5,171 bases of DNA from Bog-159 sp035541265 (GTDB taxonomy: Bacteria; Acidobacteriota; Terriglobia; Bryobacterales; Bryobacteraceae). Under the pieces are notes generated by a model. It saw nothing but the letters and a program-made list of their open reading frames with translations. It ran no database searches and was not told the origin of the DNA. The stretch lies in the NCBI GenBank assembly GCA_035541265.1, contig DATKNQ010000305.1, positions 1-5,171 on the forward strand. Reading direction: 5' to 3'. The translations under genes were made by a program, and so were the position numbers. Positions 1 to 5,171 of the stretch are shown here, one piece after another (position 1 is the stretch's first letter; every line of letters starts with the position of its first letter).

Positions 1-2393
1 CCCAGGTGAATATAGCCCAGCCCCACATCGTTGAGCGTTTGCAGCTTCGGCCGGATCGTCGGGATGTTCTCCATCAGCGGCAGCGCCTCCTCCACGGTGG
101 CGTCCAGCAGGTCCGCGATCGAACGGCCTTTGTATTTCACCTGCAGCGTCTCGTGATTGTAACGCCGCCCGCGGCACACGTCGCAAGTTACGTAAACGTC
201 GGGCAGGAAGTTCATTTCGATGCGCCGCAACCCGTCGCCCTGGCATGCCTCGCAGCGCCCGCCCTTCACGTTGAAGCTGAAGCGCCCCGGTTTGTAGCCG
301 CGCTCGCGCGACTCGGGCAGCATGGCGTACAGATCGCGAATCGGTGTGAACAGCCCTGTGTAGGTGGCCGGATTCGAACGCGGCGTGCGCCCGATCGGCG
401 ATTGATCGATGCGGATCACCTTGTCGAGCAGATCCATGCCTTCGATCGCCGCGTGCTTGCCGGGCTCCTCGCGCGACCCGTAAATCTGCTTGGCCAGCGC
501 GCGATACAGGATCTCGTTCACCAGCGTCGATTTTCCGCTGCCCGAGACGCCCGTCACCACCGTGAACAGGCCCAGGGGAAACTCCACGTCGATCTCTTTC
601 AGGTTGTGCTCCACTGCACCCTTGACGATCAGCTTCTTGCCGTTCTGCTTGCGCCGTGCTTCAGGCACGGCGATTTCGAGCGTGCCTGCCAGATAGCGCC
701 CGGTGAGCGACTCCGGGTTTTCCGCCACCCCCCGCGGCGTCCCGGATGCGACCAATCCACCGCCTAGCCGCCCGGCGCCCGGCCCCAAGTCGATCACGTA
801 ATCGGCGCGCTCGATGGTCTCCGCGTCGTGTTCCACCACCAGCACTGTATTGCCCATGTCGCGCAACTGCGTGAGCGTATCGAGCAGACGGCCGTTATCG
901 CGCGGATGCAGCCCGATCGAAGGCTCATCGAGCACATACAGAACTCCGCGCAGTTTTGAGCCGATCTGCGTCGCCAGGCGGATGCGCTGCGCCTCGCCAC
1001 CCGAGAGCGTCGCCGCCGAGCGCTCCAGGCTCAGATAGTCGAGCCCCACCGCGGACAGGAATTCCAAACGCCGCCGGATTTCATCCAGAATGCGCCCCGC
1101 GATTTGCATCTCGCGCTCGCCGAACTCCCAGTTGCGCACCGTCACGAGCGCGCGCGAAATCGGCAGTGCGGTGAATTCGGCAATCGAGAAATTCTTCACC
1201 CGCACCGCCAGGCTCGCGGGCCGCAGCCGCTCGCCATGGCACGCCGGGCACTCCACCGGCGACATGTACTCCGTGAGCCAGTCGCGGTAGCCTTCCGAGG
1301 AGTCTTCGAAGGTCTGCGCCAGGATCTTCAAGATGCCCGGAAAGCCGTTGCTGCCTTCGAGCAGTGCCGTCTGCACTTTTTTCGGAAACTGATCGAACGG
1401 CGTCGACAGGTCGATGCGCATCTGCTTGGCAGCTTCCCCGAGCCGCTGCCGCATGTAGGCTGATCCCGCGCCCGGCCCAAGTCCGCCCTCGAGTAGCGGG
1501 CGCGAAAAATCCACGATGGCCTTGCCCGGATCGAACACCCACTTGCTGCCCAGCCCCGTACACTCCTCGCAAGCGCCGTACGGACTATTGAACGAGAACG
1601 AACGCGGCTCGAGCTGCGGCACGCTGGTGCCGCACTCCGTGCAAGCGAGTTTCTGCGAGTAGAGGCGCTCCTCGCCGTTCACCACCGCGATCAGCACCAG
1701 GCCGCCGGCGAGTTTCGTAGCCGTATCGATCGACGCTTCCAGGCGCTTCTCGATGCCCGGCTTCACCAGCAGCCGGTCGACCACCACTTCGATCGTGTGG
1801 TTGCGGCGCTTATCGAGCGGGATGTCTTCTTCGAGCGAGCGCAGCACCCCATCGATGCGCGCGCGCACGAACCCCTGTCGCGCCAGCTTTTCCAGGTCTT
1901 TTTTATATTCGCCCTTGCGCCCGCGCACGATCGGCGCCATCACCATGATGCGGTCCTCGGGCCGCAGCGCCAGCACATGCTGCAGGATCTGCTCCGTGGT
2001 CTGCCGCGAAATCTCGTTGCCACACAGCGGGCAGTGCGGCGTGCCGATCGACGAATACAGCAGCCGCAGGTAATCGTAGATCTCCGTGATGGTGCCGACC
2101 GTCGACCGGGGGCTGCGGCTGGTGGTCTTCTGTTCGATCGAAATTGCCGGGCTCAGACCGTCGATCGAATCCACATCCGGCCGCTCCATCTGGTCCAGGA
2201 ACTGCCGCGCGTAGGTGGAAAGCGTCTCGACGTAGCGCCGCTGCCCCTCCGCGTAGATCGTATCGAAAGCCAGCGAGGACTTCCCCGAACCGCTCAGCCC
2301 CGTGATCACCGTCAGCGTATTGCGTGGAATTTCCACGTCGATATTCTTCAGGTTATGCTGGCGCGCACCGTGGACCGAGATCCGTTCGAGCAT
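1..2393 (-). CDS. uvrA: UvrA, excinuclease ABC subunit A (3' end cut by window edge)
   Basis: UvrA is the DNA-damage sensor of nucleotide excision repair: a dimeric tandem ABC ATPase that finds helix-distorting lesions and loads UvrB. The frame reads without a stop for 797 codons. Visible in order: Walker A GLSGSGKS (residues 32-39); CPLC (121-124); first zinc module C251/C254/C275/C278; CPACHGERL (from 382); ABC signature LSGGEAQRIRLA (463-474); Walker B with DEPSIGLHP (D489, E490); second Walker A GVSGSGKST (615-623); second zinc module C714/C717/C737/C740, followed by RGRRYN. E. coli UvrA has 940 residues, so roughly 120-150 are missing, including the second signature and Walker B; this is a window limit, not a gene defect. 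ATG at 2393 is the only possible start, because an in-frame stop lies nine codons upstream (2418-2420). No clear Shine-Dalgarno precedes it. It is transcribed divergently from the zinc-ribbon gene at 2481. Confidence 0.98.
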   Translation of the reverse strand, partial: MLERISVHGARQHNLKNIDVEIPRNTLTVITGLSGSGKSSLAFDTIYAEGQRRYVETLSTYARQFLDQMERPDVDSIDGLSPAISIEQKTTSRSPRSTVGTITEIYDYLRLLYSSIGTPHCPLCGNEISRQTTEQILQHVLALRPEDRIMVMAPIVRGRKGEYKKDLEKLARQGFVRARIDGVLRSLEEDIPLDKRRNHTIEVVVDRLLVKPGIEKRLEASIDTATKLAGGLVLIAVVNGEERLYSQKLACTECGTSVPQLEPRSFSFNSPYGACEECTGLGSKWVFDPGKAIVDFSRPLLEGGLGPGAGSAYMRQRLGEAAKQMRIDLSTPFDQFPKKVQTALLEGSNGFPGILKILAQTFEDSSEGYRDWLTEYMSPVECPACHGERLRPASLAVRVKNFSIAEFTALPISRALVTVRNWEFGEREMQIAGRILDEIRRRLEFLSAVGLDYLSLERSAATLSGGEAQRIRLATQIGSKLRGVLYVLDEPSIGLHPRDNGRLLDTLTQLRDMGNTVLVVEHDAETIERADYVIDLGPGAGRLGGGLVASGTPRGVAENPESLTGRYLAGTLEIAVPEARRKQNGKKLIVKGAVEHNLKEIDVEFPLGLFTVVTGVSGSGKSTLVNEILYRALAKQIYGSREEPGKHAAIEGMDLLDKVIRIDQSPIGRTPRSNPATYTGLFTPIRDLYAMLPESRERGYKPGRFSFNVKGGRCEACQGDGLRRIEMNFLPDVYVTCDVCRGRRYNHETLQVKYKGRSIADLLDATVEEALPLMENIPTIRPKLQTLNDVGLGYIHL

Positions 2394-2412
2394 ATAGCTT
2401 TTTCGGGAGAGA

Positions 2413-2427
2413 AGAAGGTTAACTTCT
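2413..2427. repeat. Short inverted repeat in the uvrA leader
   Basis: AGAAG-GTTAA-CTTCT is a perfect 5-base inverted repeat with a 5-base spacer. It lies 20 bases upstream of the uvrA start codon. It could be a small operator or a weak leader hairpin, but an inverted repeat this short can arise by chance. It does not match any operator I know. Confidence 0.3.
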
Positions 2428-2440
2428 ATTGTGGCGCGTG

Positions 2441-2470
2441 TTGAGTTGTCAGCGCAAATTGAGTTATAAA
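2441..2470 (+). promoter_or_regulatory. Candidate sigma-70-type promoter for the zinc-ribbon gene
   Basis: TTGAGT (2441-2446) and TATAAA (2465-2470) are separated by 18 bases and match the -35 and -10 consensus at four and five of six positions. Transcription would begin near 2476-2478, only a few bases before the GTG start at 2481. The message would then be leaderless or nearly so, which fits the lack of a normally spaced Shine-Dalgarno. TTGTCA at 2446 is an alternative -35 but stands only 13 bases from the -10. Prediction by eye only. Confidence 0.4.
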
Positions 2471-2480
2471 AGATGACGAG

Positions 2481-2849
2481 GTGCTACACTGTCCGACCTG
2501 CGGCGGCCAACTGCGCCGCGTCCACCGAACTTTTGGCGAAAAGTTAGTGTACCTGGGCATGTTCGAGTGCCAGCAGTGTCACACACGGAAGCCGGAGCCG
2601 CGCTGGTATGCGCTGTACCTCGGCGACTATCCGCGCTGCCCGCGCTGCGGCACTTACCGGCTGAGCCGCCTCGCCGAGCGCGACCATATCGATCCCATGG
2701 AGACCGGCATGCTGAACCTGATGCAGCGCATCTGGCGCGGCGATCTGTATCACTGCCGCTACTGCCGCGTGCAGTTCTACGACGTGCGGAAGCCCGTGGC
2801 TCCCGAGATCAAACAGCGGCCTGCCATGCGATCGGCTAGCCAGCCCTGA
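2481..2849 (+). CDS. Hypothetical protein with two tandem zinc ribbons
   Basis: A 122-residue protein with four CxxC pairs: C4/C7, C30/C33, C53/C56 and C92/C95. The pairs group naturally into two zinc ribbons, residues 4-33 and 53-95, each expected to bind one zinc ion. The knuckles CPTCGG and CPRCGTYRL are typical of zinc ribbons. There is no signal peptide or membrane segment, so it is probably cytoplasmic, and it is rich in Arg and aromatic residues between the knuckles. The tail after about residue 105 looks unstructured. The start is GTG: the in-frame stop at 2460-2462 leaves no ATG or TTG upstream, and the next plausible starts would lose the first knuckle. GAGG touches the start codon, too close to act as a normal ribosome site. 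Its last 14 bases overlap the 3' end of rsmB tail to tail. I do not recognise a named family; nucleic-acid or protein binding is a reasonable guess, not a finding. Confidence 0.82.
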   Translation: MLHCPTCGGQLRRVHRTFGEKLVYLGMFECQQCHTRKPEPRWYALYLGDYPRCPRCGTYRLSRLAERDHIDPMETGMLNLMQRIWRGDLYHCRYCRVQFYDVRKPVAPEIKQRPAMRSASQP

Positions 2850-3903
2850 TCGCCGCCGCGAAGAAGCCGTCGCCCGGCTCGCGGCCGGGAAGCCGGGTCA
2901 TGGTTTCGACCACCAGTCCGGGAGGCACCGCCGCGATCACGTCTTCGTTCTCTTCCCGTTCGAGCGAGCAGGTGGCGTAAACCAGCAGCCCGCCGGGAGC
3001 CAGGGCGCGGCGCCCCTGTTCGAGCAGCGCCACCTGCCGCGCATGCAAATCGGGAATGTCGGCGGGTTTGAGACGCCACTTGATTTCCGGATTGCGCGCC
3101 AGCGTGCCTGTGCCCGAACACGGCGCATCAATCAGGATGCGGTCGAACTGCCGGCGGAAGGGAAGCGGAAGCGTGCCGTCCAGCGCGACCAGCGGGATGC
3201 CCAGCGGCTTCATGGCCGCCAGCCGATGCCAGTGCAGATCGGCCGCAACGCCGCGGCCCCCCGCCGCCAGCGCCTGCGCGGTCTTGTTGCCCGGCGCCGC
3301 GCAGAGATCGAGAAACGTCTGGCCCGCCTCCAGGCGCAACAGCGGCACGATGGCCTGCGCGCCGATATCCTGGATGCGCGCCGTCTCCGGATTCACGTAG
3401 GTCTCCGGCACGCGCAGACCGGCACGCGCGATCGCTTCCGCGGCCGCCCATCCATATTGCTTTTCCCAACGCTCGAGCAGCCACGCCGGATGCGCCAGTT
3501 CCACATCCCGGCCCGGCCAGGCCGCCGCATCGCGCCGCACCTTCCGCAACACGGCGTTCGCGAAAGGCGCCGCCGAACGTTTGCGGGCGCGCTTAACCAG
3601 TTCTACGCTTTCTGACACCGCCGCGTGCGCCGGAATACGTTCCAGATACCGAAGCTGATAGATGCCCATGCGCAGCGCCAGCCGCACCGGAGCATCCAGC
3701 CGCCCGGCCGGTTTACGGGAATAAACCTCAATCAGAAAGTCGAGCTGCGACTGGTAGCGCAGCACCCCCATCACGATCTCCGACGCCAGGCCCGCATCGC
3801 GCGAATCGAGCGGCGCGGCGCGCGCGGCCAATAGGTCGGAGGCATACCCGCCGCGTTCGGCCGCGGTTAGGATCTCGAAAGCCAAAAGACGGGCAGGCGA
3901 CAT
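2836..3903 (-). CDS. rsmB: RsmB, 16S rRNA (cytosine-967-C5)-methyltransferase, compact form
   Basis: RsmB (Fmu/Sun) uses S-adenosylmethionine to methylate C5 of cytosine 967 in 16S rRNA in the cytoplasm. Residues 1 to about 125 form the NusB-like RNA-binding domain, with landmarks ARLLAFEIL, MGVLRY, MGIYQLRYL and FANAVLRK. The Rossmann methyltransferase core follows: motif I LDLCAAPGNKT (198-208), acidic D222, D242, then DAPCSGTGT with C262 and YATCSLEREEN with C312. By family knowledge C312 is the nucleophile and C262 assists product release; both are present. The C-terminal LPG...GDGFF is also typical. At 355 residues it is well short of the roughly 430 of E. coli. Most of the loss falls between residues 165 and 180, where the N1 segment before the core is almost absent. 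Motif I has GNKT in place of the usual GGKT. ATG at 3903 gives the usual family N-terminus; only a weak GAAAG precedes it. It is divergent from the gene at 3955. Confidence 0.95.
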   Translation of the reverse strand: MSPARLLAFEILTAAERGGYASDLLAARAAPLDSRDAGLASEIVMGVLRYQSQLDFLIEVYSRKPAGRLDAPVRLALRMGIYQLRYLERIPAHAAVSESVELVKRARKRSAAPFANAVLRKVRRDAAAWPGRDVELAHPAWLLERWEKQYGWAAAEAIARAGLRVPETYVNPETARIQDIGAQAIVPLLRLEAGQTFLDLCAAPGNKTAQALAAGGRGVAADLHWHRLAAMKPLGIPLVALDGTLPLPFRRQFDRILIDAPCSGTGTLARNPEIKWRLKPADIPDLHARQVALLEQGRRALAPGGLLVYATCSLEREENEDVIAAVPPGLVVETMTRLPGREPGDGFFAAAIRAG

Positions 3904-3954
3904 TGTGGAACTTTCGGGCGGCCTCGTTCGTAATGCTTCCTGAACGGAGCAGCT
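3904..3954. promoter_or_regulatory. Divergent intergenic gap between rsmB and membrane-anchored gene
   Basis: Only 51 bases separate two divergent start codons, so promoters for both genes must lie here or reach into the coding sequence. I see no convincing -35/-10 pair on either strand. GAAC/GTTC half-sites occur at 3908, 3926 and 3942, with CGTTC (3925-3929) facing GAACG (3942-3946) across 12 bases. This may be chance. Confidence 0.35.
3946..3949 (+). promoter_or_regulatory. Ribosome binding site of the membrane-anchored gene
   Basis: GGAG stands 5 bases before the ATG at 3955. It is the only well-placed Shine-Dalgarno in the window and fixes the start of this gene. Confidence 0.75.
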
Positions 3955-4485
3955 ATGTCTCGAGATCGCCGCCGCGGCGGCGCATTAGCCGCAGTCATGC
4001 TCACCATTGTAATGGTGGGTGCGCTCAGTATCGCTGCGCTGGTCGCCACCGGCTTCTACATCGCGGACAACGTGCGCGTGACGGAGCGCGATTCGCACGA
4101 CGAAGCCACCATAGACACGCCCTTCGGCAGCGTGCACGTGCGCAAGCGCGTCCGCCTCGACCCCGATCTGCTGGGCCTACCCATCTACCCGGGCGCGGTT
4201 CGCGACCACGATTCGCACAACCGGGCCAGCTTCGATCTGGATATCGGCGACCGGCACAAATCGTTCGCGGTGGCCGCCGCCGATTACCGCACGCGCGACT
4301 CGGTGGACGAGGTGACGGACTTCTACCGCCAGCACCTGCCCCACTGGCTGATCAGCCAGCGGATCAACGGCGGACTGCAGCTTTCGCTCACCAAGGGAGG
4401 CTACAAGCGCATGGTCGCCATCTTCGAAGACGACGGCGAAACGCACATCGCGCTTGCTTCGATGGGAGAGCCTGCGTCAAACTGA
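3955..4485 (+). CDS. Membrane-anchored hypothetical protein with YPGA motif
   Basis: A 176-residue protein of unknown function. It begins with a basic N-terminus (SRDRRRGG), followed by one hydrophobic segment at about residues 10-36, with no signal peptidase site or lipobox that I can see. It is therefore probably a single-pass anchor with the rest outside the cytoplasm. The soluble part contains TPFGSVHV (55-62), LGLPIYPGA (73-81), a beta-rich stretch with SFAVAAADYRTRDS (103-116), and VTDFYRQHLPHW (120-131). From memory, 'TPFG', 'YPGA' and 'V..FYR..L' in this order recur in uncharacterised Acidobacteriota proteins; I cannot confirm that here. The soluble part is rich in Asp, His and Arg. 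GGAG 5 bases upstream supports the ATG. The next gene starts 27 bases after the stop on the same strand, so the two are probably cotranscribed. No enzyme motif is visible. Confidence 0.85.
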   Translation: MSRDRRRGGALAAVMLTIVMVGALSIAALVATGFYIADNVRVTERDSHDEATIDTPFGSVHVRKRVRLDPDLLGLPIYPGAVRDHDSHNRASFDLDIGDRHKSFAVAAADYRTRDSVDEVTDFYRQHLPHWLISQRINGGLQLSLTKGGYKRMVAIFEDDGETHIALASMGEPASN

Positions 4486-4489
4486 TCAC

Positions 4490-4507
4490 AGGAGGCTCCG
4501 CGCCTCC
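4490..4507 (+). promoter_or_regulatory. Hairpin containing an AGGAGG ribosome binding motif
   Basis: AGGAGG (4490-4495) is a strong Shine-Dalgarno core but lies 17 bases before the ATG at 4513, longer than the usual 5-9. Its GGAGGC (4491-4496) pairs perfectly with GCCTCC (4502-4507) across the five-base loop TCCGC. The stem starts 5 bases after the stop codon of the upstream gene. No T-run follows, so it is not an intrinsic terminator. A ribosome finishing the upstream gene would cover the stem, which suggests translational coupling; this is inference. Confidence 0.5.
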
Positions 4508-4512
4508 CGATC

Positions 4513-5171
4513 ATGCCAGAATTCTGCACTTGCGGTGCGCAGTTGCCGCCCGACGCGCGTTTTTGCCATCGTTGCGGGAAACCGCAGCGCGAGGAAATCA
4601 TCCCGGAATCGTTCGAGCCGCGGGAGGTGGCGCCGCCGGCGCCGCAACCCACTGAGATTGCCACGGCGGCTCTGAACCGTATCACGCCGCCGCGCCTCAA
4701 CTTTCACAATGCCACCGCGGTGCGCATCGCGCTGCTGCTGGCCAGCCTCGCCTCGCTGCTGAGCGCCCTGCCGGTGATGGCCGCCGGTCTGTTGGGCCTG
4801 GTGATCTGGTGGCTCACCGCCGGATTCCTTTCTGTCTACGTCTATCGCCGCCGCACGGGCCAGTTCCTGACGGTGGATAACGGCCTGCGCATGGGCGGTA
4901 TCACCGGACTGTTGGGCGCCACAATCACGTCCGTGGTGTTCACCATTAGCGTGGTGCCGCTGATTCGCGGCGGCGGCATTGCCACGCTCTACGAGCAGCA
5001 GTTCCGCAAAATGTACGCCAACGATCCGAGCGTCGACCAGGCCATCAAGATTCTGCAAAGCCCCAGCGGCTTGGCGCTGTTCGTGGTGATCGCGCTGCTG
5101 TTCTTCTTCCTCATCATCACGTTCCTGTGCACGGCGGGCGGCGCGCTGGGCGCAAAGCTGGTGGGCGGCGT
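4513..5171 (+). CDS. Zinc-ribbon multi-pass membrane protein (3' end cut by window edge)
   Basis: The open frame from ATG 4513 runs for 219 complete codons to the window edge without a stop. The N-terminus is a short zinc ribbon: C5 and C7 (CTCGAQLPP), then C18 and C21 (FCHRCGK). The first knuckle is CxC and the second CxxC. A proline-rich linker (about 36-62) leads to about four hydrophobic segments, near 69-88, 90-111, 126-151 and 186-207. A hydrophilic loop of about 34 residues separates the last two (LYEQQFRKMYANDPSVDQ). RRRTGQFLT at 112-120 is probably a cytoplasmic loop, and GGALGAKL at 209-216 is glycine-rich. The layout, zinc ribbon plus membrane segments, is common in uncharacterised bacterial proteins of the zinc_ribbon_2 type; no transport or enzyme signature is visible. 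The gene follows the YPGA gene by 27 bases in the same direction, so a shared membrane role is plausible but unproven. Confidence 0.85.
   Translation, partial: MPEFCTCGAQLPPDARFCHRCGKPQREEIIPESFEPREVAPPAPQPTEIATAALNRITPPRLNFHNATAVRIALLLASLASLLSALPVMAAGLLGLVIWWLTAGFLSVYVYRRRTGQFLTVDNGLRMGGITGLLGATITSVVFTISVVPLIRGGGIATLYEQQFRKMYANDPSVDQAIKILQSPSGLALFVVIALLFFFLIITFLCTAGGALGAKLVGG

Larger units (their letters stand above)
2394..2480. promoter_or_regulatory. Divergent intergenic region between uvrA and zinc-ribbon gene
   Basis: These 87 bases separate two genes pointing away from each other, so they should hold promoters for both. The stretch is visibly richer in A and T than the coding sequence on either side. 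On the minus strand I see only weak sigma-70-like candidates for uvrA, for example CTGACA as a -35 with no good -10 at the right distance. I do not see a CTGT-N8-ACAG or GAAC-N4-GTTC LexA-type box, so SOS control of uvrA is not supported by the sequence. Confidence 0.55.

Noticed and set aside
6..767. 253-codon plus-strand open frame opposite uvrA
   Set aside because: It lies entirely antisense to strongly conserved uvrA codons (second Walker A, second zinc module). Long antisense frames are expected in GC-rich genes, and the translation has no recognisable domain.
1..2393. Possible frameshift or pseudogene in uvrA
   Set aside because: Every codon was read on the minus strand and no in-frame stop was found; all expected motifs are present. 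The gene is only cut by the window edge.
1797..2444. 215-codon plus-strand open frame across the uvrA 5' end
   Set aside because: It is antisense to the first Walker A and the N-terminal domain of UvrA, and has no domain of its own.
2473..2547. 24-codon ATG frame overlapping the start of the zinc-ribbon gene
   Set aside because: It is short, lacks a ribosome site and overlaps the conserved first CxxC knuckle in another frame; chance is the simplest explanation.
2873..2897. CCCGGCT/AGCCGGG hairpin downstream of the zinc-ribbon gene, considered as a terminator
   Set aside because: It has no T-run after it and is fully explained by the conserved LPG-rich C-terminal codons of rsmB.
3043..3615. 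190-codon plus-strand open frame opposite rsmB
   Set aside because: It is antisense to the conserved methyltransferase core; its composition is Arg/Gln-rich, as expected of a shadow frame.
4486..5058. 190-codon minus-strand open frame opposite the zinc-ribbon membrane gene
   Set aside because: The sense frame has a zinc ribbon and membrane segments. The antisense product is low-complexity, His/Gln/Arg-rich, with no ribosome site.

Overview
This GC-rich window carries five protein genes and no RNA gene, mobile element or CRISPR array that I could find. UvrA and RsmB are housekeeping proteins; the other three genes have no name I can assign. GC-rich third codon positions, weak or absent Shine-Dalgarno (SD) sequences at several genes, and the style of the hypothetical proteins (a membrane-anchored protein with a 'YPGA' motif, a zinc-ribbon multi-pass membrane protein) suggest a soil Acidobacteriota, perhaps of the Solibacter/Bryobacter type. 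That assignment is inference from recall, not from a marker gene.

Layout from left to right: (1) Positions 1-2393, minus strand: the first 797 residues of UvrA, the damage-recognition ATPase of nucleotide excision repair. The left window edge cuts it off just before the second ABC signature. I checked its frame codon by codon and found no interruption. (2) Positions 2394-2480: an 87-base, relatively AT-rich divergent intergenic region with a plausible promoter for the rightward gene and a small inverted repeat in the uvrA leader. (3) Positions 2481-2849, plus strand: a small protein with four CxxC pairs, read as two tandem zinc ribbons, starting at GTG. (4) Positions 2836-3903, minus strand: RsmB (16S rRNA m5C967 methyltransferase), whose 3' end overlaps the zinc-ribbon gene tail to tail by 14 bases. 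It looks compact, lacking most of the segment between the NusB-like domain and the catalytic core. (5) Positions 3904-3954: a 51-base divergent gap. (6) Positions 3955-4485, plus strand: a 176-residue single-pass membrane-anchored protein. (7) Position 4513 to the right edge, plus strand: an N-terminal zinc-ribbon protein with about four membrane segments, cut by the window edge. Items 6 and 7 look like an operon, with a small hairpin holding an AGGAGG motif between them.

The genes do not form one obvious pathway. UvrA (DNA repair) and RsmB (ribosome RNA modification) are independent housekeeping functions. The two rightmost genes probably act together at the cytoplasmic membrane, but nothing in the sequence shows what they do. 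I see no convincing new multi-gene system. The points most worth a second look are the compact RsmB, the unnamed tandem zinc-ribbon protein with a possibly leaderless GTG start, and the SD-containing hairpin ahead of the last gene.
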